A stretch of 26,371 bases of DNA. It comes from UBA2730 sp022793235 (GTDB lineage: Bacteria > Bacillota_I > Bacilli_A > RF39 > UBA660). Position numbers and translations under genes: made by a program. Location: contig CATJZL010000036.1 of assembly GCA_949745755.1 (NCBI GenBank), positions 1-26,371 on the forward strand, given 5' to 3'. The notes below the pieces were generated by a model, which saw only the letters and a list, made by a program, of their open reading frames with translations, did no database searches and was not told where the DNA came from. This document shows positions 7,482-15,327 of this stretch, piece after piece (the stretch's first letter is position 1; the number at the start of each line of letters is the position of its first letter).

Positions 7482-8795
7482 ATGAGTGGAACTATTTTTT
7501 TAACGGTATCTGCCTTAATTTATACCATAATGACCCTAATTTTATTTTTAAAAAAAGATAAAATAAACAAAATAGAAAACAGAATTTTTACAGCTATATT
7601 GATTACATCCATCACATCTATGTGCACAGAACTTTTAATCGTATTTACCAATCAAATCCCAATTATCAGTACCATTATTCAGAAATTATTTTTAGTTTGT
7701 ATAATTTCTTGGTTATGTGTATTTGTAATTTATACTTTCATTATAACCATGTTTGATAAAGAAAATAAGGAAGAAAAAGTAAAGAGTTATAAAACATATA
7801 TAACTCTATATATAATAGTAAATTGTATTGTATCTATAATATTATTTCTGCTCCCTATTGAATTCAATTCCATAAATGGTTCAAAATATACATCAGGTCC
7901 TAGTGTAGATACTCTATTTTTAGTAGTAGGATTAGATATACTTATAATGGTAATTTTAGTATTGACCCATCTAAAATACATTAATAAGAAAGGATACTTA
8001 CCTATTATAACATTAATTATTCTTTTAATACTTGTGGCAATCATTCAAAATAGTTATCCTGAAATGTTACTATCCAATGCAGTATTTGGTTTTATAGTCT
8101 TTCTAATGTATCATACAATAGAAAATCCAGATTTAAAAATGTTAAGAGAAACCCTTCTAGCTAAAAATCAAGCTGAAAAAGCAAACAGAGCTAAAAATGA
8201 TTTTTTATCAAGTATGTCCCATGAAATCAGAACACCACTAAATGCCATAGTAGGTTTAGCAGAAGATATAACCTCATATAAAGACCAGGTTCCAAAGGAA
8301 GTAGTTGAAGATAGTATAGATATTCAAAATGCAAGTGGTACACTATTAGAAATAGTGGGAAATATTTTAGATATAAATAAAATAGAAGCAGAAAAAATAG
8401 AGATTATCAAATCCCCTTATAATCTAAAAAAAGAAATAAAAAAATTAGCTAAAGTAACGACAACAAGAATAGGGGAAAAACCAATCAAATTTACTTTAAA
8501 TATAGCAGAGGATGTTCCAGATGAACTAATAGGAGATAGAACACATATAAAACAAATTGTAAACAACCTTTTATCAAATGCTATCAAATATACAGAAGAA
8601 GGAGAAATTAATTTAACTATTAAATGCATCAATGAAAAAGATATCTGTAATCTAATACTAAGTGTAGAAGATACAGGAAGAGGGATAAAAAAAGGAGATA
8701 TAGAAAAGCTCTTTACAAAATTTGAAAGACTAGATATAGAAAAAACTCAACAACAGAAGGAACAGGACTGGGACTTGCTATTACAAAGAGCCTAG
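7482..8795 (+). CDS. Seven-TM hybrid sensor histidine kinase (paralog 2), N-terminal part; frameshifted
   Basis: Paralog of the kinase at 3648-5516. It has a seven-helix membrane domain (residues about 5-215), the conserved linker ENPDLKMLR, and the H-box MSHEIRTPLNAIVGL with His247. The HATPase domain has NNLLSNAIKYT and DTGRGIKKGD. After FTKFERLDIEK the frame drifts into an unrelated QQQKEQDWD tail and stops. The -1 frame encodes the expected NSTTEGTGLGLAITK and continues through the rest of the kinase. The break is at a six-A run (8740-8745) where a seventh A would restore the frame, giving a full protein of about 628 aa. Without repair, the product lacks the G2 ATP-binding box and the receiver and should be inactive as a kinase. 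Confidence 0.85.
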   Translation: MSGTIFLTVSALIYTIMTLILFLKKDKINKIENRIFTAILITSITSMCTELLIVFTNQIPIISTIIQKLFLVCIISWLCVFVIYTFIITMFDKENKEEKVKSYKTYITLYIIVNCIVSIILFLLPIEFNSINGSKYTSGPSVDTLFLVVGLDILIMVILVLTHLKYINKKGYLPIITLIILLILVAIIQNSYPEMLLSNAVFGFIVFLMYHTIENPDLKMLRETLLAKNQAEKANRAKNDFLSSMSHEIRTPLNAIVGLAEDITSYKDQVPKEVVEDSIDIQNASGTLLEIVGNILDINKIEAEKIEIIKSPYNLKKEIKKLAKVTTTRIGEKPIKFTLNIAEDVPDELIGDRTHIKQIVNNLLSNAIKYTEEGEINLTIKCINEKDICNLILSVEDTGRGIKKGDIEKLFTKFERLDIEKTQQQKEQDWDLLLQRA

Positions 8796-8800
8796 TAGAA

Positions 8801-9364
8801 ATGATGGGAGGAAAAATCAATGTACAATCTCAATTCGGAAAAGGTTCAATATTTATAGTACAAATTACACAGAAAATTAGTAAATTAATAAGTCAAGAGG
8901 AAATTGAATTAATAGATATAGACAAAAAAATAGAAGACGTAAGTAATTATAAGAATAAAAAAATACTAATTGTAGATGATAACAAACTAAATATAAAAGT
9001 AGCAACTAAAGCCTTACAAGAACTAGATGTGAAAATAGAAGAAGCAGCAAGCGGAGAGGAATGTCTAAATAAAGTAAAAGAAGGAAATAAATACGATTTA
9101 ATTCTTATGGATATTATGATGCCGAATATGAGTGGAGAAATAGCCTTACAAAAATTAAAAGAATTAAAAGAATTTGATACTCCAGTAATAGCTCTAACAG
9201 CAGATGCCTTAAGTGGAGCGAAAGAAAAATATTTAAAGGAAGGATTTATAGATTATATTGCAAAACCTTTTTCTAAAAACGAAATCAAAGAAAAACTAGA
9301 TATCCTATTCAAAAAGGCCAAAGAAAATAGATGGAAAGATGTACCTATACATATAATAAAGTAG
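8801..9364 (+). CDS. Hybrid kinase 2, C-terminal part (end of HATPase plus receiver), displaced by frameshift
   Basis: Homology in this frame starts upstream of the ATG, at about 8747, so this is a continuation rather than a separate gene; no ribosome-binding site precedes 8801. It contains the end of the ATPase domain (MMGGKINVQSQFGKGSIF) and a complete receiver: VDDNKLNIKVATKAL, acceptor Asp in LILMDIMMP (codon 9110-9112), LTADAL and AKPF. It ends with WKDVPIHIIK, a tail shared with the paralog (WDNIPVHIIE). If translated alone it would be a stand-alone receiver, which could in principle compete for phosphate (inference). Confidence 0.78.
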   Translation: MMGGKINVQSQFGKGSIFIVQITQKISKLISQEEIELIDIDKKIEDVSNYKNKKILIVDDNKLNIKVATKALQELDVKIEEAASGEECLNKVKEGNKYDLILMDIMMPNMSGEIALQKLKELKEFDTPVIALTADALSGAKEKYLKEGFIDYIAKPFSKNEIKEKLDILFKKAKENRWKDVPIHIIK

Positions 9365-9406
9365 AGTATTTTAAGCTTATGTATTATTTTTTTTAAATAA
9401 AACTTA

Positions 9407-9415
9407 TGATATACT
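9407..9415 (+). promoter_or_regulatory. Extended -10 promoter for the DUF2974 hydrolase
   Basis: TG-a-TATACT, 26 nt before ATG 9442; an all-T stretch stands where the -35 should be. The strong AGGAGGT ribosome-binding site follows at about 9431-9437. Confidence 0.65.
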
Positions 9416-9441
9416 ATCAATGTAAGCAGTAGGAGGTAGTT

Positions 9442-10509
9442 ATGACCATACTAGAATATATTGATCATTATAAAGACAAAACCTTTAAGGAGTTGGCATT
9501 TAATGAAGTAGATAACGTAATTTTTTCAAGTATAAGTTACATTGATTTAGATGATGTAGTCTCAACATGGTCTAAAGAAAAAATATCTATTGCAGAAGCA
9601 AAAAGAAAATACTTTGAAAATTATCAGAAAAACGGTAAAAAAATGATTGCGTATAAACATGCAATTGATATTTTTGAACATATTGCGAATACCAACAGAT
9701 ATAAAGATCTACTTCTATATAATTACGCCTATATTGGAGACGAAAATAGACAGTTTTCAGCAGTAACAATAGAAATTAATGAAAACTTAATTTATATTTC
9801 TTATGAAGGAACAGATCATTTAGTAAGTGGATGGATGGAAGATTTTAAAATGTCTTATCTTTTTCCAGTTCCAGCTCAAAAACATGCAATTAGATATTTA
9901 GATAAATATATTTTTAGTAAAAAAGATATAATTTTAGGTGGACACTCCAAAGGAGGGAATTTAGCACTAGTAGCAGGAATGTATGCCAACATCTTTGTAC
10001 GTTCAAAAATAATAAAAATATATGTAAATGATGGTCCAGGATTAAAAAAAGCCCAATTTGAAAGCCAAAAATATCAAAATATAAAAGACAAATTAGTAAA
10101 TATTATTCCCAATTACGCACTTGTAGGACTATTATTACAACATTCAAATGACTACAAAGTAGTTTTATCAAGTAAAAAAGGTGTATTAGCACATGACCTA
10201 TTCACTTGGAGAGTAGATGATGTAACCTTTATAGAAACAGAACTCAGTACCTTTAGTAAAATACTAAATAAAAGTATGAACTCATGGGCAAATAAATATA
10301 ATGATTACCAAAGAAAAGAATTCACAGAATCCCTTTTTAGTGTGTTTAAAAGAGCAGGGATAAAAAGTTTAGAAGAAGTATTACAAAATAAAACATTAAT
10401 ACTAAAATTAGTATATGAAAGTAGAGGAATAAATAAAGAAACAAAAAAAATGCTTAGGGAATTTATTTGGATATTATTTGAATATATAAAAGATTATAAA
10501 GAACTATAA
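9442..10509 (+). CDS. Mbeg1/DUF2974-like alpha/beta-hydrolase
   Basis: 355-aa cytoplasmic protein with no signal peptide or membrane segment. The nucleophile elbow is GGHSKGGNLA with candidate catalytic Ser169, preceded by YISYEGTDHLVSGWMEDF (the oxyanion/cap region typical of lipase-like DUF2974 proteins) and followed by VNDGPG, a likely acid turn. It belongs by pattern to the Mbeg1-like family common in low-GC Bacillota; its substrate is not established, and lipid or ester hydrolysis is an inference from the fold. The start is supported by AGGAGGT at about 9431-9437. It stands alone, with its own promoter; smc has a separate promoter downstream. Confidence 0.82.
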   Translation: MTILEYIDHYKDKTFKELAFNEVDNVIFSSISYIDLDDVVSTWSKEKISIAEAKRKYFENYQKNGKKMIAYKHAIDIFEHIANTNRYKDLLLYNYAYIGDENRQFSAVTIEINENLIYISYEGTDHLVSGWMEDFKMSYLFPVPAQKHAIRYLDKYIFSKKDIILGGHSKGGNLALVAGMYANIFVRSKIIKIYVNDGPGLKKAQFESQKYQNIKDKLVNIIPNYALVGLLLQHSNDYKVVLSSKKGVLAHDLFTWRVDDVTFIETELSTFSKILNKSMNSWANKYNDYQRKEFTESLFSVFKRAGIKSLEEVLQNKTLILKLVYESRGINKETKKMLREFIWILFEYIKDYKEL

Positions 10510-10544
10510 AATATATAAAAAAACTAGCATGTATACTCTTTATT

Positions 10545-10553
10545 TGATACAAT
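10545..10553 (+). promoter_or_regulatory. Extended -10 promoter for smc
   Basis: TG-a-TACAAT, with the hexamer at 10548-10553, 26 nt before the ATG. The -35 position (TAGCAT, 10525-10530) is poor. No terminator is evident between the hydrolase and smc, so some read-through is likely. Confidence 0.55.
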
Positions 10554-10579
10554 AATACATAGATTAGTAAGGTGAGAAT

Positions 10580-13537
10580 ATGTACTTAAAAGAAATAAAT
10601 ACCTTGGGTTTTAAAAGCTTTGCAGATAGAATTAATATTAAATTAGATGACAAGATAACTTGCATTGTTGGACCAAATGGATCAGGAAAAAGTAATATTG
10701 TAGATGCTGTAAGATGGGTTTTAGGAGAACAGTCCATAAAATCTTTACGTGGAGAAGGTATGATGAGCGATATTATCTTTTCAGGTAGTAAATCAAGAAA
10801 ACCACTAAATGTAGCAAGTGTAGAACTAGTTTTTGATAATACAGATAACTATTTAAAATACAATTTTAGTGAAATATCAATAAAAAGAAAAGCCTATAGG
10901 AATGGAGAAAATGAATACTTCATAAATAAAGAAAAATGTAGACTAAAAGATATTATCAATATGTTTATGGATACAGGAATGGGAAAAATAGCTTTCAATA
11001 TCATTAGTCAAGGAGAAGTAGAAAAAATTCTTTCAAGTGCATCAGTAGAAAGACGCCTTATAATAGAAGAAGCAGCAGGAATTACAAAATATAAAAAAAG
11101 AAAAGAAGAAGCGATAAAAAGATTAGAGAAAACTCATGAAAATCTAGATCGAGTAAATGATATTATAAATGAATTAGAAAGACAAGTTATTCCCTTAAGA
11201 GAACAAAGTAAAAAAGCCAAAATATATTTAGAAAATAAAGAACAACTAGAAAGAATTGAAGTAGCCCTTTTATCTTTTGATATCAAAAATTTATCAGAAG
11301 AAAAAAATATATTAGAAGAAAAAAAGAATAAGATTGAAGACAAACTATTAAGTATCAATAATGATTCATTAAAAGAGGATGCCCTAATAATAAGTAGTAA
11401 TCAAAAATTAGAAGAACTGCAGCAAAAAACAAGTAATGAAAATAATATTCTCCTAAAAATAGTAGAAGAAGTAGAAAAATTAAATAGTGAACGCTTACTG
11501 CTACAAGAAAAAAGTAAAAATGCAAAAAATAAAAATGAAAAGGAAGAAGAATACAAAAATCTGTTAAATAATAAAACCAAACTAAAAGCAGAAATAAGAA
11601 AAATAGAAATAGATTATCTAGATTTAGAAAAGAAACTACAAACAAGAGAAGAATGTATAGAAGAACTAAATATAAAAAAGAACTCTTTTAATGAAAGAAA
11701 AAATGCCTTTTTAAAAGAACAAGCACACTTAGACCAAGAATTAATAAAGTTAAAATATCAAAAAGATACAATAAAAGCAGAATTAGAGAATATGTCCTTT
11801 ATACCATCGGCAGTAAAAGAGGTACTAAATGAAAATACCTTATCTGGAATATATAATACAATAGGAAATGTTGTAATGTGTGATGAAAATTTTGCCAAAG
11901 CTTTAAATACAGCTATTGCTGGATGCAAAAACTTTATTATTACAGAAAATGAATACGCTAGTAAGGTCGCAATTTCCTACTTAAAAAAAACAGGACATGG
12001 AAGGGCAACCTTCTTTCCCCTAGATGTAATAAAAGAAAGATACATAGATGAAGTGACATTATCAAACATCAAAGACAAAGAAGAATATATTGCAGTCTTA
12101 AGTGACATAGTAAAATGCGAGGAAAAATATAAAAATGTAATTAAAAATCAATTAGGACAAGTTTTAGTAAGTAAAGATATAGATACAGCTACAAAACTAA
12201 GCAAAGAAATAAACAGAAGATATAAGATAGTAACCCTTGATGGAGATATAGTAAATGTAGGAGGAAGTCTAACGGGTGGAAGTGAAAATACGAAGAGTCG
12301 TAGTGCCATAAGTATAAGGCAAGAACTTCATTTTATAGAAGAAAAAGAGCAGGAAAAGAAACAAGAAAAAGAAGAAATCAACATTCAAATAGCAAAAGTA
12401 GAAGAGATTCTAAAAAAAATAGAGGAAGAATATTTTAACATATCTCTAGAATCAAATAATCTAAAAAACTCTCTTGATACGAAAAAGAGACAAAAACAAG
12501 ACTTAGAAAAAGAAGAGTACCAGTTAGAAACAGAATTAAATTTAGTAAAAGAATTAGTAAGTGATAATGTAGATATAAAAGAACAAGAACTATTAGAAAA
12601 ATACCTAGAACAGGTAAATTTAAAAGAAAAAACACAAAAAAATATAGAAAATTTAAATAGTGAAATGATAATTTTAAAAGACAAAATAGAGAATTTAAGT
12701 GCAACATATAAAATGAAAAACAGCGAAGAGCGTAATCTAGAAAAAGAAAAGAATAATATTTCAATTCGATTAAGTCGCATAGATACATTAATGGATTCTT
12801 ATCTTTTAACATTAAATGAAGAATACTCCATTACATATGAAAAAGCTATAAAAGAATACAAACTAGAAATAGAAGTAGAAGAGGCACGGAAAAAGGTCGC
12901 ACTTTATAAAAACAATATAAAACAAATAGGTATGGTAAATACAGATGCCATAGAAGAGTATGAAAGAGTAAATGAGAGATATAGCTTCCTTTGTAGAGAA
13001 AAAGATGATTTATTAATAGCAGAAAACTCTTTAAAAGATATAATGAATGAAATGGATGGAGTAATAGAAGAAGAATTTACAAGAACATATAATGCAATAA
13101 ATGAAGAGTTTGGAAAAGTATTTAGTGAATTATTTAAAGGAGGAAATGCAAGTTTAGTTTTAACAAATGAGAGTGATATGTTAACAACAGGAATAGATAT
13201 TATAGCTTGCCCACCTGGAAAAAAATTATCTTCAATTTCTCTTTTATCAGGAGGTGAAAAAACCTTAACAGCAATAAGTCTTTTATTTGCAATCTTAAAT
13301 ATCAGAAAGGTTCCATTTTGTCTTTTTGATGAAGTGGAAGCAGCTCTTGATGAAGCAAATGTAGAAACTTTTGGAAAATACTTATCAAATTATAGAAATA
13401 AAACCCAATTCTTAATTATTACACATAAAAAGAAAACCATGGAGTATGCAGACACTTTATATGGCATTACGATGCAAGAGTCAGGCGTCTCAAAGCTAGT
13501 AAGCGTCAAATTGAAAGAACATGTAGACACATTATGA
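10580..13537 (+). CDS. smc: Chromosome segregation ATPase SMC, short-armed
   Basis: Condensin ATPase that with ScpA/ScpB loads on DNA and organises the nucleoid. The N-terminal head starts MYLKEINTLGFKSFADRI with Walker A GPNGSGKSN (31-39) and QGEVEKIL. Coiled coil runs from about 165 to 405. The hinge is about 410-570 (NTLSGIYNTIGNVV to GGSLTGGS), followed by the returning coiled coil and the C-terminal head with signature LLSGGEKTLTAISLL (about 886-900) and Walker B FCLFDEVEAALDEAN. All ATPase and hinge parts are present, so this is genuine SMC. At 985 aa it is about 200 aa shorter than the usual 1,180-1,190, and the missing length is in the arms. AAGGTGA precedes the ATG. rnc and ftsY, frequent neighbours of smc, are absent here. 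Confidence 0.95.
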   Translation: MYLKEINTLGFKSFADRINIKLDDKITCIVGPNGSGKSNIVDAVRWVLGEQSIKSLRGEGMMSDIIFSGSKSRKPLNVASVELVFDNTDNYLKYNFSEISIKRKAYRNGENEYFINKEKCRLKDIINMFMDTGMGKIAFNIISQGEVEKILSSASVERRLIIEEAAGITKYKKRKEEAIKRLEKTHENLDRVNDIINELERQVIPLREQSKKAKIYLENKEQLERIEVALLSFDIKNLSEEKNILEEKKNKIEDKLLSINNDSLKEDALIISSNQKLEELQQKTSNENNILLKIVEEVEKLNSERLLLQEKSKNAKNKNEKEEEYKNLLNNKTKLKAEIRKIEIDYLDLEKKLQTREECIEELNIKKNSFNERKNAFLKEQAHLDQELIKLKYQKDTIKAELENMSFIPSAVKEVLNENTLSGIYNTIGNVVMCDENFAKALNTAIAGCKNFIITENEYASKVAISYLKKTGHGRATFFPLDVIKERYIDEVTLSNIKDKEEYIAVLSDIVKCEEKYKNVIKNQLGQVLVSKDIDTATKLSKEINRRYKIVTLDGDIVNVGGSLTGGSENTKSRSAISIRQELHFIEEKEQEKKQEKEEINIQIAKVEEILKKIEEEYFNISLESNNLKNSLDTKKRQKQDLEKEEYQLETELNLVKELVSDNVDIKEQELLEKYLEQVNLKEKTQKNIENLNSEMIILKDKIENLSATYKMKNSEERNLEKEKNNISIRLSRIDTLMDSYLLTLNEEYSITYEKAIKEYKLEIEVEEARKKVALYKNNIKQIGMVNTDAIEEYERVNERYSFLCREKDDLLIAENSLKDIMNEMDGVIEEEFTRTYNAINEEFGKVFSELFKGGNASLVLTNESDMLTTGIDIIACPPGKKLSSISLLSGGEKTLTAISLLFAILNIRKVPFCLFDEVEAALDEANVETFGKYLSNYRNKTQFLIITHKKKTMEYADTLYGITMQESGVSKLVSVKLKEHVDTL

Positions 13538-13558
13538 AAAAAGACCTTATATTGGTCT
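13536..13558 (-). terminator. Terminator of def, overlapping the smc stop
   Basis: Read on the minus strand: AGACC, 7-nt loop, GGTCT, then six T. The stem is plus 13542-13546 with 13554-13558. The def stop codon (13547-13549) is in the loop, and the T tract complements the A run directly after and including the last base of the smc stop. Confidence 0.65.
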
Positions 13559-14095
13559 CATAGAATCCTTATCTTTATAAGGATTTTTTTTATCAATTTT
13601 ATCAGTAAATAAAATACCGTCTAAATGATCCATTTCATGTTGAAAAGCAATAGCAAGTTCTTCACGTCCCCTAACAACAATCTTCTGTCCGTTCATATCT
13701 TGTGCCTCAATCGTTACCCGAGCATATCTTGGAACAATACCTAAAATATCTCTGTTCACACTTAAACAACCTTCTCCATCTTCCACATAAATTTTCTCAG
13801 CAGAATAACTAATAATTTTGGGATTAATCAAAACATAGGTGTTAAATTTTCCCTTTTCATATTCATGAACCACTACAAAATATCTTTTTAAAACACCAAG
13901 CTGAACAGCTGCAAGCCCCATACCAGGTCTTAAATCGTACTGTAAAGCTTTCTCTTCAATTTGACTATTTGTCAAATACTCAATAGAATCTTGAATTATT
14001 TTTTTATCATCAAGGGTTAAGGGAAAAATAACATCAAGGGATTTTTTTCTCATTCTTTTATCTTTCTCATCTAAAATATCTTTTGTTTGTAACAT
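13547..14095 (-). CDS. def: Peptide deformylase, type II-like
   Basis: Removes the formyl group from the N-terminal Met of new proteins; Fe(II)/Zn-dependent. The three PDF motifs are present: GMGLAAVQLG (58-67, with Val where Pro is common), EGCLSV with metal ligand Cys110, and QHEMDHLDG with ligands His153 and His157 and catalytic Glu154. At 182 aa, with an N-terminal extension before motif 1 and an insertion between motifs, it resembles the type II enzymes of Bacillota. The start at 14095 has AGGTGA upstream and a good promoter. It converges with smc, 9 bp between the stops. Confidence 0.95.
   Translation of the reverse strand: MLQTKDILDEKDKRMRKKSLDVIFPLTLDDKKIIQDSIEYLTNSQIEEKALQYDLRPGMGLAAVQLGVLKRYFVVVHEYEKGKFNTYVLINPKIISYSAEKIYVEDGEGCLSVNRDILGIVPRYARVTIEAQDMNGQKIVVRGREELAIAFQHEMDHLDGILFTDKIDKKNPYKDKDSMRPI
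13564..13591 (+). terminator. Terminator of smc, inside the def coding region
   Basis: AATCCTTAT (13564-13572), CTTT loop, ATAAGGATT (13577-13585), then six further T. It is a 9-bp perfect stem with a U tract, 27 bp after the smc stop. The same DNA encodes the lysine-rich C-terminus of def (about residues 168-176). Confidence 0.8.
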
Positions 14096-14118
14096 ATTTT
14101 CACCTCTTAAACATGTGT

Positions 14119-14148
14119 ATTATAACACAAAAAAGAAGAAATTGTAAA
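14119..14148 (-). promoter_or_regulatory. Promoter for def
   Basis: On the minus strand: TTTACA (14143-14148), 18-nt spacer, TATAAT (14119-14124), with an extended TG one base before the -10. The ATG is 23 nt downstream. Confidence 0.7.
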
Positions 14149-14167
14149 CAAAAGAAAAAGTAAGAAA

Positions 14168-14926
14168 TTAACGCCTTTTTTCTGTATACTTTTCAAATAC
14201 ATAAATTTTTCCTCTAGATGGTTTGCATCCAAAGAAAAGTTCTTGTGTTCGAAGAGATGTATAATCAGAAAGAGGATAAAATTCACCATAATCTAAATAA
14301 TCATTTTTCTTTTTAGAAAATACATTTGAAAGAACTTCGCCCTTCGGATTAATTTCAAAAATCAAATGGTCAGAGAACAAATTATGAGAAGATAAAATAA
14401 CATCCTCTGCTAAAAAACGATCCTTATCTTCCTCTATAACACTTAATCGATCATATTCTCTAGTAAGAAATTGGCCAGTAGTTAAATCGTATAAACGATT
14501 TTTATAAAAACCAGTAATAACTATACCATCATGGTTTGTTGTTTGGTAATAGCTCCCTATATTTTCCTGAATAAGGTGAGAACCTTTTGTTTGAAATCGA
14601 ATATGTCTAGTCTTTGTATCATCAATGGCACGAAAAGGAGTCCTAGTTTGAATTAAAAAATCATCTCCTAATAAACGTGTAATAGTCTGATTATTTTCAG
14701 AAAAGCAAAGATATTCTCCTGCAACATCACCATTCTGATAATCTACCTCACAAAAATCATCTGTAATCACGCCTAAAAGATGACCACATACTTGATTCTC
14801 TTTATCAAGAAGAATAGCTTCTGCCACGGCAAGATGATGAAAAAAAAGAAGATTTTTCTCATCAACCACCATTCTATCGAAATTCTTATTTGCGAGCTTT
14901 TTCCCATGATATTGAATAGTTTTCAT
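14168..14926 (-). CDS. Hypothetical protein, 252 aa, beta-rich
   Basis: I do not recognise this family. It starts MKTIQYHGKKLANKNFDRM behind a full AGGAGG (14931-14936), so start and expression are credible. There is no signal peptide or membrane segment. The sequence alternates short hydrophobic strands with turns rich in Asp, Asn and Gly (VCGHLLGVITDDF, DGIVITGFYKNRLYDLTTG, HLIFEINPKGEVLS), which looks like an all-beta, perhaps propeller-like, cytoplasmic protein; this is by eye only. Its C-terminus is basic. It has its own promoter, lies between def and a YjcZ-like gene on the same strand, and shows no obvious terminator before the def promoter. Confidence 0.7.
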   Translation of the reverse strand: MKTIQYHGKKLANKNFDRMVVDEKNLLFFHHLAVAEAILLDKENQVCGHLLGVITDDFCEVDYQNGDVAGEYLCFSENNQTITRLLGDDFLIQTRTPFRAIDDTKTRHIRFQTKGSHLIQENIGSYYQTTNHDGIVITGFYKNRLYDLTTGQFLTREYDRLSVIEEDKDRFLAEDVILSSHNLFSDHLIFEINPKGEVLSNVFSKKKNDYLDYGEFYPLSDYTSLRTQELFFGCKPSRGKIYVFEKYTEKRR

Positions 14927-14950
14927 AATACCTCCTATATGTAAACATAT

Positions 14951-14978
14951 ATTATATAGGAAAGAATAAAAAAAGCAA
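14951..14978 (-). promoter_or_regulatory. Promoter for the 252-aa hypothetical gene
   Basis: On the minus strand: TTGCTT (14973-14978), 16-nt spacer, TATAAT (14951-14956). The -35 lies in the 3' arm and T tract of the terminator of the upstream tiny gene. Confidence 0.6.
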
Positions 14979-14997
14979 CTATTAAAGTTACCTTTTT
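14968..14997 (-). terminator. Terminator of the YjcZ-like gene
   Basis: Minus-strand hairpin GTAACT/AGTTGC (one G-U pair) with a 5-nt loop. A/T pairs extend it into a T tract of seven (complement of 14968-14974). It follows the stop at 15012 by about 15 nt. Confidence 0.65.
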
Positions 14998-15011
14998 CAA
15001 ATTTTAAATAC

Positions 15012-15197
15012 TTAAGCTACAAATCTTGTTCCAATAACGATAACTAATAAGATAAATAATACTAAAATGATTGCATATGTAGAATTATTACTACCACCAG
15101 TACCACAACCAGTATTCATAGGATAATAACATGGAGTCGATTGATAATTCATAGAAGAACAACCGCATCCACTATTATTATTTCCATAATAATACAT
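15012..15197 (-). CDS. YjcZ-like tiny membrane protein (sporulation-associated family)
   Basis: 61-aa protein. The N-terminal 38 residues are rich in Tyr, Asn, Gly, Ser and Cys (six Cys: GCGCSS, PCYY, TGCGTGG), followed by one membrane helix (YAIILVLFILLVIVIGTRF). The helix pattern FALIVVLFILLIIVG and the size are those of the tiny YjcZ family, many members of which are made in sporulating Bacilli. The Cys/Tyr-rich head resembles cross-linkable spore-surface peptides. AGGAGG lies just before the ATG, and its own promoter and terminator frame it. The family assignment is by pattern; the role is not known. Confidence 0.7.
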   Translation of the reverse strand: MYYYGNNNSGCGCSSMNYQSTPCYYPMNTGCGTGGSNNSTYAIILVLFILLVIVIGTRFVA

Positions 15198-15219
15198 AAC
15201 ATTTCCTCCTTTACTGTAT

Positions 15220-15247
15220 CTAATACATCATATTCTAAAACTGACAA
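15220..15247 (-). promoter_or_regulatory. Promoter for the YjcZ-like gene
   Basis: On the minus strand: TTGTCA (15242-15247), 16-nt spacer, TATTAG (15220-15225). This is a sigma-A-like arrangement. I looked for sigma-K or sigma-G type elements here and did not find a convincing one. Confidence 0.5.
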
Positions 15248-15281
15248 GATGTGCTTTAAAATCAAAATAATAGTATTAAAC

Positions 15282-15311
15282 TTGAACATTTTATGATATT
15301 ATAAAGATAAT
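15282..15311 (+). promoter_or_regulatory. Promoter for the SEDS gene
   Basis: TTGAAC (15282-15287) with GATAAT (15306-15311) at 18 nt. Alternatively, the extended -10 TG-a-TATTAT at 15294-15302 may be used without a -35. Both precede GGGAAGGAGAG and ATG 15328. Confidence 0.55.
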
Positions 15312-15327
15312 AGGGAAGGAGAGATAT

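Noticed and set aside
11134..12812. Several minus-strand open frames inside smc
   Set aside because: They are hydrophobic shadows of an A-rich coiled-coil gene (Lys/Glu codons read backwards as Phe/Leu/Ser), without ribosome-binding sites or family resemblance.
10580..13537. Rad50/SbcC or a truncated pseudogene instead of SMC
   Set aside because: The SMC hinge and both SMC head motifs are complete in one frame; SbcC has a zinc hook, which is absent.
14107..14289. 60-aa minus-strand frame between def and the hypothetical gene
   Set aside because: It overlaps the end of the 252-aa gene in another frame and runs through the def promoter; no ribosome-binding site.
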